Assembly (NCBI RefSeq): GCF_000308415.1
Contig: NZ_BAFS01000031.1
Location: 1 to 45,901, forward strand
Source: Nocardia asiatica NBRC 100129
Lineage (GTDB): Bacteria > Actinomycetota > Actinomycetes > Mycobacteriales > Mycobacteriaceae
Length of the DNA stretch: 45,901 nucleotides
Direction: 5' to 3'
Position numbers and translations under genes: made by a program. Positions 29,097-38,290 of this stretch are shown here, in pieces (the stretch's first letter is position 1; each line of letters opens with the position of its first letter). The notes under the pieces are model-generated. The model did not search any database, was not told where the DNA came from, and saw only the letters and a list, made by a program, of their open reading frames with translations.

Positions 29097-29276
29097 ATGC
29101 GTATCACGCCAGACACCCGGGATCTGTGGGCCGCGCACTACTGCGACTGCGGAACCGAACCCACTGATCTCGACTTGGACCGCGCCCGCTTCGTCCTCGT
29201 CGACCACTCCGGCCACGGCGGCCGATGCCTGCCATACCTCGCGGCGATGGCCTACTCGCTCGGATCACAGGAGTAG
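29097..29276 (+). CDS. 59-residue Cys/His protein heading the small operon
   Basis: This gene encodes 59 residues from ATG at 29097, with GGAGG six bases upstream. It contains HYCDCGTEPTDLD and DHSGHGGRCLPYL, giving three Cys and three His in a pattern that could bind a metal. It is acidic and soluble. I do not recognise a named family; similar small proteins occur beside HTH/TPR regulators in Nocardia. The next gene follows after six bases, so they are cotranscribed. Confidence 0.7.
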   Translation: MRITPDTRDLWAAHYCDCGTEPTDLDLDRARFVLVDHSGHGGRCLPYLAAMAYSLGSQE

Positions 29277-29282
29277 CCGGGT

Positions 29283-29726
29283 ATGGACGCGGGCAACAGG
29301 TTTCAGCACGGGTTACCAGACTGGCACGAGGTCAGCGCGGCGATCCGCTACGTCGCAGGCGACAAGCCCGGCGATCACCTCGTCACTCGATGGGCGCGGG
29401 CACTCGCGCACCTGCACCGCACCCGCCGAATCGACCCGGGCCGCGCCGCCGACGTCGACCGCCGCCGCGCCGAACTCGCCACGCTGATCAACCGATGGGT
29501 GACCACCCACCTTGCGCCCGCCACCGGCGCGGCCGATGTCGGGGCCGCCGCTGACGCGCTCGCCGCCGCGTACGTCGATGCCGAGATGCTGTTGCTCGCG
29601 CAGGAGGAAGTCACCGAGGAGACCCTGCACGCGGCGTGGACACAGGTGGGTTACCTCGCTACGCAGTGGGCAGACCTCGTCGCCGCGGTGGTGGATGGAC
29701 AGCCATGCCCGCCGGGCCGGTGCTGA
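29283..29726 (+). CDS. DUF4254-family protein
   Basis: This gene encodes 147 residues from ATG at 29283. The all-helical protein carries the DUF4254 pattern HLVTRWARALAHLHRTRRID, then DVDRRRAELATLINRWV, and near the C-terminus AWTQVGYLATQWADLVAAVV. DUF4254 proteins are common in Nocardia and Rhodococcus and have no known function. It is the second gene of the operon and overlaps the next by 22 bases. Confidence 0.7.
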   Translation: MDAGNRFQHGLPDWHEVSAAIRYVAGDKPGDHLVTRWARALAHLHRTRRIDPGRAADVDRRRAELATLINRWVTTHLAPATGAADVGAAADALAAAYVDAEMLLLAQEEVTEETLHAAWTQVGYLATQWADLVAAVVDGQPCPPGRC

Positions 29727-30049
29727 TCCTCGCCGCGATGACCGTCGCGGTCGTCGCCTGCGTGTTCGCTGTTGTCTGGCTGGCGACCGGTGCACCGGCT
29801 ATGGGGCCGCGGTTCACCGAGATCGACGAACGCCTCAGCCACGAATCGCCGCCCCTGCCGCTGACGGTCGAGCAGGCCCGCCAGCAGTGGGCGCGGCATC
29901 TGGGCTGCCGACTCACCCGCTGCGCCCGCAAGCAGGAGATCCAGCGGACATTGCGCGCGGCCGGAGTCGCCCCGGACATCGACGCCAAACCAACGGCACC
30001 GACCCGGCGAGGTGGTCGGCACGCCCACTCTCGAAAGAGGAACCCATGA
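29705..30049 (+). CDS. Single-pass membrane protein
   Basis: This gene encodes 114 residues from ATG at 29705, overlapping the DUF4254 gene by 22 bases. One hydrophobic helix lies at about 5-28 (VLILAAMTVAVVACVFAVVW). It is followed by a soluble part with a Cys pair (LGCRLTRCARKQEIQRTLRA) and a basic tail HAHSRKRNP. The Cys pair and Arg-rich helix resemble small actinobacterial membrane proteins beside DUF4254 genes. No function is assigned. Its stop overlaps the next start (ATGA). Confidence 0.65.
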   Translation: MPAGPVLILAAMTVAVVACVFAVVWLATGAPAMGPRFTEIDERLSHESPPLPLTVEQARQQWARHLGCRLTRCARKQEIQRTLRAAGVAPDIDAKPTAPTRRGGRHAHSRKRNP

Positions 30050-30399
30050 AGCTCAGGACCACAGCCCGTGCGCTGCTCGCAGGCTGCGCCCTTACGGTGT
30101 CGCTCGTCGGTGGCACGCTCACGCCGACCGCGATTGCGCCAGCCCACGCCGGGCCATGCTTGTTCGGGCACGTCGATCCCAAGGACGACAACTCCGCATG
30201 CCGAGGTAGCGACTCGGCGCGGTTTCCGGAATCGGAGTCCACGCCGGACGGCACTCCGGCACTGACCTGCAGCCGACTCAATGAGGGCGACAAGGTGAGG
30301 ACACATGACGGTCTGGGGTGGCGGTATTGGTGGTGCAGGAAGTACAAGGACTCGTGGGGCCACACTTACTACGAATGGACCGAGATTCTCTACATGTGA
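30046..30399 (+). CDS. Small secreted cysteine-containing protein
   Basis: This gene encodes 117 residues from ATG at 30046, overlapping the previous stop by four bases. A clear signal peptide (ALLAGCALTVSLVGGTLTPT) ends near AHA (about 33-35). The mature part of about 82 residues has four Cys (GPCLFGH, SACRGSD, ALTCSRLN, WWCRKYK) and many aromatics (WRYWWC, YYEWTE), suggesting a small disulfide-bonded extracellular domain. I do not recognise a family. Placement in the operon suggests the system has a surface or secreted output. Confidence 0.7.
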   Translation: MKLRTTARALLAGCALTVSLVGGTLTPTAIAPAHAGPCLFGHVDPKDDNSACRGSDSARFPESESTPDGTPALTCSRLNEGDKVRTHDGLGWRYWWCRKYKDSWGHTYYEWTEILYM

Positions 30400-30414
30400 T
30401 GGGAAGGTGGAGCG

Positions 30415-30705
30415 ATGGCGGAGCCGATCATCCGAACACCCATGTACGAGCGGTTGCTGACCGACGCCGAGAAGCTCGCACGGGACCGTGGTGACGGATG
30501 GGTAGGCGTCGAGCACGTCTTGATCGCCGCATTCTCCGACCCGGACGCCATCTCGACCGTCGAGCTGCGCGATCGGATGGGCGTCGACCCCGCCGAACTG
30601 ATTCGGCGGCTGGCCCAGATCATCGATGCCCCGATACCTGGACCGGGCCAGTATCGGGTGCGCAGTCTTGACGGGACCACTGTGCTTCGATCCGTTGACG
30701 GCTGA
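30415..30705 (+). CDS. Clp N-terminal-domain-like small protein
   Basis: This gene encodes 96 residues from ATG at 30415, fifteen bases after the previous gene, with GGAAGGTGGAG upstream. The sequence TPMYERLLTDAEKLARDRGD followed by VGVEHVLIAAFSDPDA is the first repeat of a Clp N-domain (the G-x-E-H-x-L-x-A motif). It lacks any ATPase module, so it would serve as a substrate or adaptor contact only. This is inference. It is the last clearly linked gene of the small operon. Confidence 0.75.
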   Translation: MAEPIIRTPMYERLLTDAEKLARDRGDGWVGVEHVLIAAFSDPDAISTVELRDRMGVDPAELIRRLAQIIDAPIPGPGQYRVRSLDGTTVLRSVDG

Positions 30706-30874
30706 CCGAATCAGCTGGTCTGCGGCCGTTCGTGTTTCATCTCCCACTCGTGGCCTGAACAGGACCTACCGACGGAAAGTCGATACGAGCACGCAGCACG
30801 CTGCTAGGACGACGGTGGGACAACAGAGCCGTCATTTGGGCAATCCGCTGACATGGAAGGAATCGGCACTGCGA

Positions 30875-31375
30875 ATGGACACTCTGAACCATCCAGCGGT
30901 CGCCGTGGCGCTCGATGCTTTGGTGGCCGCTGACCGGGATCTCACCTCGGTCAGCGCGATTGTCCGCGACGAGATCGCCGCTGTCGTCGTCGACGGAGAC
31001 CAAGGCCGCTACATCGTGTTCGTGCACCCCGACGGAGACCGGTGGACGACCCACGGAACAACGTTCGGCGCACCCCGGCCTAGCGGTCTTCGGCATGCCC
31101 ACACCCTGGCGTGGGAGCCCTTGCAGCGCCTCGCAGCCCGATTCCGGTCCGCGACCGCTGACCGGAACGGCGTGGGCTGGTTCGCGGTGATCGGCCGCGC
31201 CGCACAGGACGCGGTTTCCCTGTCGGTGGCCTCCAGCTTGGAGGAGCAGGTGGTAGCGATCGGCGCGGACGGTTTGGCGTTCGCGGTCGTCCGCGCGACC
31301 GGAAGCGAACAGCCGCGCGTCACTGTGGCCACCCGCGACGGACGGCGGGTCACGGTGGGGCCGCGCGGGGTCTGA
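30875..31375 (+). CDS. Hypothetical protein, 166 residues
   Basis: The protein starts at ATG 30875 (MDTLNHPAVAVALDALVAAD); an upstream frame to 30626 is open but overlaps the previous gene. The protein is soluble, probably beta-rich, with two parts: DEIAAVVVDGDQGRYIVFVH then VGWFAVIGRAAQDAVSLSVA. No family is recognised. A 169-base gap with no visible gene separates it from the ClpN-like gene, so it may have its own promoter. It converges with citA across a long hairpin. Confidence 0.65.
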   Translation: MDTLNHPAVAVALDALVAADRDLTSVSAIVRDEIAAVVVDGDQGRYIVFVHPDGDRWTTHGTTFGAPRPSGLRHAHTLAWEPLQRLAARFRSATADRNGVGWFAVIGRAAQDAVSLSVASSLEEQVVAIGADGLAFAVVRATGSEQPRVTVATRDGRRVTVGPRGV

Positions 31376-31400
31376 TCGGCTGCCCGCTGCACGGATGCGA

Positions 31401-31455
31401 CGCGAGCCGGATGTGACCGCCGGAGAAAATCTCCCGCTGTCACGCCCGGCTCGCG
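31401..31455. terminator. Three-tier hairpin between convergent genes
   Basis: Outer arms CGCGAGCCGG (31401-31410) and CCGGCTCGCG (31446-31455) enclose GTGAC/GTCAC (31413-31417, 31439-31443) and then GGAGA/TCTCC (31422-31426, 31430-31434) with loop AAA. It is a strong bidirectional terminator between the hypothetical gene and citA. Confidence 0.85.
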
Positions 31456-31475
31456 GACCTGGCGCTGTGGTGGGC

Positions 31476-32624
31476 CTAGGTGTGGGCGATGGTGGCCCAG
31501 CCTGCGACCTGTTCGGGCCTGCGGGGGCTGGGGCCGGTGTAGATGGCCGCCGGGCGGACCAGTTTGCCCAGTTGTTTCTGCTCGAGGATGTGCGCGCACC
31601 AGCCCGCGGTGCGGCCGCAGGTGAACATGGCGGGCATCATGTGGGCGGGCACCTCGGCGAAGTCCAGGATCACGGCGGCCCAGAACTCCACGTTGGTCTC
31701 GATGGCGCGGTCCGGACGACGCTCGCGCAGCTCCGCCAGGGCGGCCTGCTCCAGCGCGGCGGCGACCTCGTAGCGCGGAGCGGCCAGCCGCTTCGCGGTG
31801 GCGCGCAGCACGCGGGCGCGCGGGTCCTCGGCCCGGTAGACCCGGTGACCGAAGCCCATCAGCTTCTCCTTGCGGTCCAGGATGCCCTTGACCAGAGCGC
31901 GTGCGTCGCCGGACTTCTCGACCTCTTCGATCATCGGCAGCACGCGCGCGGGCGCGCCGCCGTGCAGCGGACCGGACATGGCGCCGATCGCACCGGACAG
32001 CGAGGCCGCCACGTCGGCGCCGGTCGAGGCGATCACCCGGGCGGTGAAGGTGGAGGCGTTCATGCCGTGCTCGGCGGCGGAGACCCAGTAGGCGTCGATG
32101 GCCTCGGTGTGCCGCGGGTCGGGGTCACCCTTCCAGCGAGTCATGAAGCGCTCGGTGACCGTGGTGCACTCGTCGATCTTCTTCTGCGGGACGGCGGGCT
32201 GGTAGATGCCGCGCGCCGACTGCGCGACATAGGACAGCGCCATGACCGAGGCGCGGGCGAGATTCTCCCGAGCGGTCTCGTCGTCGATGTCCAGCAGCGG
32301 CTGGTAGCCCCAGATCGGCGCGAGCATGGCCAGGCCGGCCTGTACGTCGACGCGCACGTCACCGGTGTGCACAGGGAGCGGGAACGGCTCGGCGGGCGGC
32401 AGGCCGCGGCCGAACGATCCGTCGACCAGCAGCGCCCATACGTCACCGAAGGTCACCCGGCTCTCCACCAGGTCCTCGATGTCGACTCCGCGGTAGCGCA
32501 GCGCGCCGCCGTCCTTGTCGGGTTCGGCGATGTCGGTGGTGAAAGCAACCACGCCTTCCAGGCCACTGACGAAATCGCTGGGTACGGTGGCCTGCCCACC
32601 GGAAACCGCGGGGCTGGTAGTCAT
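31476..32624 (-). CDS. citA: Citrate synthase-like protein CitA (citrate synthase 2)
   Basis: This gene encodes 382 residues from ATG at 32624. Citrate synthase marks are in order: ALRYRGVDIEDL, AEHGMNASTFTARV with the first active-site His, MSGPLHGGAPARV with the second, and LMGFGHRVYRAEDPRARVL. The usual catalytic Asp region (NVDFY) here reads ETNVEFWAAVIL, so Glu replaces Asp. The C-terminus is GRTAGWCAHILEQ then RPAAIYTGPSPR. It corresponds to Rv0889c. It condenses oxaloacetate and acetyl-CoA, or possibly a related acyl-CoA. It diverges from pdxH. Confidence 0.9.
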   Translation of the reverse strand: MTTSPAVSGGQATVPSDFVSGLEGVVAFTTDIAEPDKDGGALRYRGVDIEDLVESRVTFGDVWALLVDGSFGRGLPPAEPFPLPVHTGDVRVDVQAGLAMLAPIWGYQPLLDIDDETARENLARASVMALSYVAQSARGIYQPAVPQKKIDECTTVTERFMTRWKGDPDPRHTEAIDAYWVSAAEHGMNASTFTARVIASTGADVAASLSGAIGAMSGPLHGGAPARVLPMIEEVEKSGDARALVKGILDRKEKLMGFGHRVYRAEDPRARVLRATAKRLAAPRYEVAAALEQAALAELRERRPDRAIETNVEFWAAVILDFAEVPAHMMPAMFTCGRTAGWCAHILEQKQLGKLVRPAAIYTGPSPRRPEQVAGWATIAHT

Positions 32625-32745
32625 GTTGCGACTCTCCTTGCACTTGGGTCGCATGTTCTCGTCGATGGGAAGACGTCGGATTTGACGAGCACATGCCGAT
32701 CATCAAAACCTTAGCTCGCCGCTACTGCGGAGTAACGTCTGGCCC

Positions 32746-33435
32746 ATGCGTGACCTGGACAATTCATCGGATCTCGCCGCCATGCGGGTCGACTACGGCG
32801 GCCTGCCGCACGGTGGCAACGAGGACGTCGACCTGGACGAGACCTGGCTGGCCGGGGGCTGGGAGCCGCTGTTGCGGCACTGGATCGAACAGGCCACCGC
32901 GGTCGGCATCGCCGAACCCAACGCCATGGTGCTGGCCACGGTGTCGATGGCCGACGGCACGCCGCGGCCGGTCGCGCGGACCGTGCTGTGTAAAGGGCTC
33001 TCGCCGGACGGTGTGATCTTCTACACGAACTACGAGTCCGCCAAGGGGGCTCAGTTGACCGCCGTCCCCTACGCCGCGGTCACCTTCGTCTGGCCCGCGC
33101 TGGGCAGACAGGTGCACCTGCGCGGCGCGGTCGAGCGGGTGCCCGCCGAGACGACGGCGGCCTACTGGCGTTCCCGGCCGCGCGACTCGCAGCTCGGCGC
33201 CTGGGCCTCGCGGCAGTCCGAGCCGATCGGCTCGCGGTCGGAACTGGATCGCACCTTGGCCGAGGCGACCGCGCGTTTCGCCGAGGTCGACGAGATCCCG
33301 GTGCCGCCGCACTGGGGCGGTTTCCTGGTCCGCCCCGACGAGGTCGAGTTCTGGCAAGGGCGGCGCGGCAGGCTGCACAACCGGATCCGCATGCGGATCG
33401 GCGACGAGACCACGATCGAGCGCTTGCAGCCCTGA
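32746..33435 (+). CDS. pdxH: Pyridoxamine 5'-phosphate oxidase
   Basis: This gene encodes 229 residues from ATG at 32746. This FMN-dependent enzyme oxidises pyridoxine or pyridoxamine phosphate to PLP. Marks are [20 protein letters not shown], the FMN-binding [20 protein letters not shown], and [20 protein letters not shown]. The C-terminal signature [15 protein letters not shown] binds substrate. Length fits the family (about 220). It supplies PLP used by enzymes such as SerC, encoded 8 kb away. A GC hairpin follows directly. Confidence 0.95.
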   Translation: MRDLDNSSDLAAMRVDYGGLPHGGNEDVDLDETWLAGGWEPLLRHWIEQATAVGIAEPNAMVLATVSMADGTPRPVARTVLCKGLSPDGVIFYTNYESAKGAQLTAVPYAAVTFVWPALGRQVHLRGAVERVPAETTAAYWRSRPRDSQLGAWASRQSEPIGSRSELDRTLAEATARFAEVDEIPVPPHWGGFLVRPDEVEFWQGRRGRLHNRIRMRIGDETTIERLQP

Positions 33436-33445
33436 GGTATTCCCG

Positions 33446-33475
33446 GGCCGGGCGTGAGAATTCTCGCGCCCGGCC
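33446..33475. terminator. Hairpin after pdxH
   Basis: GGCCGGGCG (33446-33454) and CGCCCGGCC (33467-33475) enclose the self-complementary GAGAATTCTC, giving an almost perfect 30 bp palindrome. It lies between the pdxH stop and the MFS gene start. Confidence 0.75.
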
Positions 33476-33504
33476 GGTCCGGGCGACTGGATACGCTGCG
33501 CCCG

Positions 33505-34785
33505 GTGAAACTGCTCGCCGACACCACTCCGCTGCGCGACCCGCATTTCCGACGCCTGTGGAGTTCGGGCATCGTCACCATGATCGGCGCTCAGCTGTCC
33601 GTTGTGGCGGTGCCGCAGCAGATCTTCCAGATCACAGGCAGCTCCGGCTACGTCGGTCTGGCCGGACTGTTCGGCTTGGCGCCGTTGATCGTGTTCGGCC
33701 TGTGGGGCGGCGCGCTCGCCGACGTACTCGACCGGCGCAGGCTCCTGCTGTTCACCAATGCGGGCACCGGGCTCACGGCGCTGGCCTTCTGGCTGCAAGC
33801 GGCGGCCGGACTGGACAACGTCTGGGTCGTGCTCGGCCTGTTCGCGGTGCAGCAGGCGTTCTTCGCGGTGAACCAGCCCACCCGCAGCGCCGCCATCCCG
33901 CGCCTGCTGCCCGATGACCAACTGGCCGCCGCGAATTCGCTGAACATGACGGTGATGCAGTTCGGAGCCATCGCGGGGCCGGTGCTGGCCGGTGCGCTCA
34001 TCCCGGCCGTCGGGCTCGCCACGCTCTATCTCCTCGACGCCGTCGCGCTGCTGGCCACCCTCTGGGCGGTCTGGCGGCTGCCCGCGCTGCCGCCGACCGG
34101 AGCGGTGCGCCGCGCCGGATTCCGCACGGTGCTCGACGGTTTCGGCTATCTCGCCACCCAGCGTGTGCTGCTCGCGTCGTTCGCGGTGGACGTGATCGCC
34201 ATGGTGTTCGGGATGCCGCGCGCGCTGTTCCCGCAGATCGCGCACGAGACCTTCGGCGACCCGGCCACCGGTGGGGTGGCGCTCGGTCTGCTGTTCGCCT
34301 CGATGTCGGCGGGCGCGGTGCTCGGCGGGGTGTTCTCCGGCTGGATTCCGCGAGTCCGCAGGCAGGGCCTCGCCGTGCTGGTCTGCATCGCGCTGTGGGG
34401 TCTGGCCATGGTCGGCTTCGGACTCGCCGTGGGTTTCACCGGCCACGGCATCGGCCTCGGCGCGGGGTTGTGGATCGCGCTGGCCTGCTCGGCCTTCGGC
34501 GGCGCGGTGGACATGGTCTCGGCCGCGCTGCGGGTCACGATGCTGCAGACGGTGGCCACCGACGATCTGCGTGGACGGCTGCAAGGGGTCTTCACAGTCG
34601 TGGTGGCAGGCGGTCCGCGGATCGGTGATGTTGCCCACGGTTTCGCGGCGGCGAGCCTGGGTACCGCTGTAGCCGCGGCGGGCGGAGGCGCGCTCGTGGT
34701 GGCGGGCGTGCTGATCGCGGCGGTCGCGTTCCCGGCCTTCACGCGTTACCGTGTCGCACGCGCTCGAGCCGAAATCGCCCTGTGA
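33505..34785 (+). CDS. MFS exporter, EntS-like
   Basis: This gene encodes 426 residues from GTG at 33505. Twelve hydrophobic segments are visible. N-terminal LLADTTPLRDPHFRRLWSSG followed by VVAVPQQIFQITGSSGYVGL matches the MFS_3/EntS group. The loop LADVLDRRRLLLFTN is the usual motif A. Members export enterobactin or other siderophores and drugs; the substrate here is unknown. It stands alone, 190 bases before gltA and after a terminator. Confidence 0.88.
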   Translation: MKLLADTTPLRDPHFRRLWSSGIVTMIGAQLSVVAVPQQIFQITGSSGYVGLAGLFGLAPLIVFGLWGGALADVLDRRRLLLFTNAGTGLTALAFWLQAAAGLDNVWVVLGLFAVQQAFFAVNQPTRSAAIPRLLPDDQLAAANSLNMTVMQFGAIAGPVLAGALIPAVGLATLYLLDAVALLATLWAVWRLPALPPTGAVRRAGFRTVLDGFGYLATQRVLLASFAVDVIAMVFGMPRALFPQIAHETFGDPATGGVALGLLFASMSAGAVLGGVFSGWIPRVRRQGLAVLVCIALWGLAMVGFGLAVGFTGHGIGLGAGLWIALACSAFGGAVDMVSAALRVTMLQTVATDDLRGRLQGVFTVVVAGGPRIGDVAHGFAAASLGTAVAAAGGGALVVAGVLIAAVAFPAFTRYRVARARAEIAL

Positions 34786-34977
34786 CGTGCACCGCGAACG
34801 TCCAGCGACCGCGTCGCGCCATGGGCGGAAGACCTCACCGCGCCAGGACGTGTTTGTGAGCCGCCGCAGGACTACCCTCCGGTATTGTCCGCGTCGGTGA
34901 ACGGCTAGCGTTGAGGCAAGCGCATCGTGCGCCGACCGCGCCGGTGCCTGTGGTTCTAGCCTGAGAGGGATCCTTCC

Positions 34978-36291
<1,314 letters not shown>

Positions 36292-36329
36292 CGAAAATCC
36301 ATCCACACCTAACGAAGGGGCATAGCCGA

Positions 36330-36689
36330 ATGACCAAACCGGAGATCGAATTCCAGGCAGGGCCCGCGCCCACCGAGCTGGTGATCAAGGACATCATCGA
36401 AGGCTCGGGCAAGGAAGCGGTGCCCGGCGGCACCGTGGAGGTGCACTACGTGGGTGTCGAATTCGAATCCGGCGAAGAGTTCGACTCGTCCTGGAACCGC
36501 GGTGAGTCCATCACCTTCCCGCTGCGCGGCCTGATCCAGGGCTGGCAGGACGGCATCCCCGGCATGAAGGTCGGCGGCCGTCGTCAGCTGACGATCCCGC
36601 CGGAGCTGGCCTACGGCCCCGCCGGCGCCGGTCACCGCCTGTCGGGCAAGACCTTGGTCTTCGTGATCGACCTGCTGAACGCTAATTGA
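36330..36689 (+). CDS. FKBP-type peptidyl-prolyl isomerase
   Basis: This gene encodes 119 residues from ATG at 36330, with AACGAAGGGG upstream. It is a single FKBP domain with no signal peptide. Marks are GGTVEVHYVGVEFESGEEFD, the active-site region ITFPLRGLIQGWQDGIPGMK, RRQLTIPPELAYGP and GKTLVFVIDLL. It catalyses cis/trans proline isomerisation in the cytosol. It follows gltA closely and may be cotranscribed. Two palindromic repeats begin five bases after its stop. Confidence 0.95.
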   Translation: MTKPEIEFQAGPAPTELVIKDIIEGSGKEAVPGGTVEVHYVGVEFESGEEFDSSWNRGESITFPLRGLIQGWQDGIPGMKVGGRRQLTIPPELAYGPAGAGHRLSGKTLVFVIDLLNAN

Positions 36690-36693
36690 TTTC

Positions 36694-36768
36694 TCCAGCG
36701 CCTGCGGCGCTGGGTGTTCACGGCCTGTGTTGGTTTTCCAGCGCCTGCGGCGCTGGGTGTTCACGGCC
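36694..36768. repeat. Two 32 bp direct repeats, each with a 19 bp palindrome
   Basis: Copies at 36694-36725 and 36737-36768 are identical. Each contains the perfect palindrome CCAGCGCC-TGC-GGCGCTGG (36695-36713 and 36738-36756) followed by GTGTTCACGGCC. They follow the FKBP stop and could act as tandem terminators, but the flanking identity points to a repeated element. Confidence 0.85.
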
Positions 36769-36853
36769 CCTTTGTGGCTCGCATTCGAGCGACCACCGCT
36801 GGCGACTTCGTCGCGGACGCGGCGGCCGCTCGAATGCGAGCCGGGCCGTGAAC
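36759..36853. repeat. Long inverted repeat / large stem-loop
   Basis: GGCTCGCATTCGAGCG (36776-36791) is perfectly complementary to 36827-36842. Outside it GTTCACGGCCC (36759-36769) pairs with GGGCCGTGAAC (36843-36853), leaving a six-base bulge on the left. Inside the loop GCGAC-TTC-GTCGC (36802-36814) forms a smaller hairpin. The left outer arm is part of the second direct repeat, so the elements are interlocked. Confidence 0.85.
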
Positions 36854-37062
36854 GGACAATGCTCGGTCTCGCTTCGCTCGAAACCTGTGGTCGAGCCAGT
36901 GTGGTGACGCGCGCCGGAGCTGGCACCACTCGAGATTTCGCCGCGGCCTGAGACGCGTGACCCGTGTTTCATCGCCGGAGTTCACATCAGCGAGGGCTTC
37001 GGCGCAGCTCGAGATGTATGGCCCGTGTTCCATCGAGGAACGCGGGCCCTCGTCGTGTCCGG
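36854..37062. other. Palindrome-rich gene-free stretch, ends in hairpin
   Basis: No gene is supported. Further imperfect hairpins occur (GGTCTCG/CGAAACC near 36870; GTGGTG/CACCAC). A two-copy motif CCCGTGTTYCATCG appears at 36961 and 37022. The second copy is part of a stem GGCCCGTGTTCC (37020-37031) with GGAACGCGGGCC (37037-37048), a probable terminator for the leftward gene starting at 38232. Confidence 0.55.
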
Positions 37063-38232
37063 CTACTTTCTGACGATCTCGACCGGATCGGTGAGGGCCG
37101 AGGCCAGAGCGGACTGCTGGGCGCTGCTGCGTTGCGGCAGGGCGGCGACGGCTTTGTCGGTCTGGCTGCTCAGGTTGTGCACGATGCCTTGCAGCTGACT
37201 CACACCTCCGGTGAGCTGGGCGATGGCGTCGACCAGTTGGGCGCCGCCCTGTTCGGCCAGCTGCGGCAGGCCCTCGGCGAGCTCCGCCCCCTCGGACAGT
37301 TGCGCGCTCGCGCTGGTCAGACGGTCCACGACGGTGCGAAGCAGAGTGCCGAGATCGGTCTCGGGGTCCACCGCGCCGCCGACCAGCGAGCCGAGCCCGG
37401 TCAGCTGCGCGCCCGCCTGGCCGGACACGCCGCGCAGCGCGTCCAGCTTCCCGATGATGTCGGCGAGTGCCGGATCGTTCGCGAACGGAAGCGCGCGCAA
37501 CAGCGGCAGGATCTGATCGAGTCCGCCGCTCACGGTGTTCGCCGTCTGTTCCACCTGCGCGATCGTGATCCCGGTCGAATCGAGGGCGGCGGCGAGCTGG
37601 TTCGCCTGGGCGGCCGCGCCGTCCACGGTGGAGTTCAACAGGGCGATGGCCGAAGTCAGCTGCGCCGAACCGTTCTTCGCGAATTCCAGGAAGCCGAGCA
37701 GCTGATCGGCGCCGGAACTGAACTGACCGGCGCCCGCGGCGGCCGCGCCGACACCCGCGTTGAGCAGTTGGGCGGTGAACTGCACCTGGGAAAGCTGGGA
37801 CCGGGCCTGGGTGACCGCGGTGAGGGCGGCTTCGACGCCGACCGCGCCGATCCGCTGGGTCACCGCGGTCACCGCGCCGTGCACCAGGTCGGCGTCGGCG
37901 TCTTCGTGCGTGTCCACGGTGACTTCGGCCCGCTTCGGCTCCGCGCCGGCCAGGGTGCCCAACGACTCGGTCAGATCGCCGGGCAGCGTGATGACGGCGG
38001 CGTAATCGTCGGCGTCCACCTCGCTCGCGGCGACGGCGGTCCATTCGTAGCCGCCCGCGTCCTGCAGCGCCTTGACGACCCGCGCGCCGGTCGGGCCGGC
38101 ATCGCCGTTGACCAGCGCGATTCCCGTCGGCCCCCGGCCGGACCCGGCACATGCGGTGATTGCGGCGCCGAGAGCGCCCGCGGAAACGAGGGCAACGGCG
38201 AGAAGTGCCCAGCGGGCGTGTTTTCCGATCAC
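37063..38232 (-). CDS. YhgE/Pip-like lipoprotein with helical repeats
   Basis: This gene encodes 389 residues from GTG at 38232. The signal peptide ends at a lipobox (GAAITAC, Cys28). The mature N-terminal region (GIALVNGDAGPTGARVVKAL, YAAVITLPGDLTESL) resembles the extracellular domain of YhgE/Pip proteins. It is followed by a long Ala/Gln/Leu-rich helical region with coiled-coil character (QLTSAIALLNSTVDGAAAQA, LSEGAELAEGLPQLAEQG). It lacks the C-terminal membrane block of full YhgE proteins. It lies 58 bases downstream of prrB in the same direction and may share that transcript. Function is unknown. Confidence 0.75.
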   Translation of the reverse strand: MIGKHARWALLAVALVSAGALGAAITACAGSGRGPTGIALVNGDAGPTGARVVKALQDAGGYEWTAVAASEVDADDYAAVITLPGDLTESLGTLAGAEPKRAEVTVDTHEDADADLVHGAVTAVTQRIGAVGVEAALTAVTQARSQLSQVQFTAQLLNAGVGAAAAGAGQFSSGADQLLGFLEFAKNGSAQLTSAIALLNSTVDGAAAQANQLAAALDSTGITIAQVEQTANTVSGGLDQILPLLRALPFANDPALADIIGKLDALRGVSGQAGAQLTGLGSLVGGAVDPETDLGTLLRTVVDRLTSASAQLSEGAELAEGLPQLAEQGGAQLVDAIAQLTGGVSQLQGIVHNLSSQTDKAVAALPQRSSAQQSALASALTDPVEIVRK

Positions 38233-38290
38233 GTCCGCATACCCTAAACGCGTATTATGGTGCGCTCCTTGGCGTTTCTCTGAGGGATGT

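Noticed and set aside
36694..36768. Possible CRISPR array
   Set aside because: Only two repeat copies, each an inverted repeat, with an 11-base spacer and no cas genes nearby.
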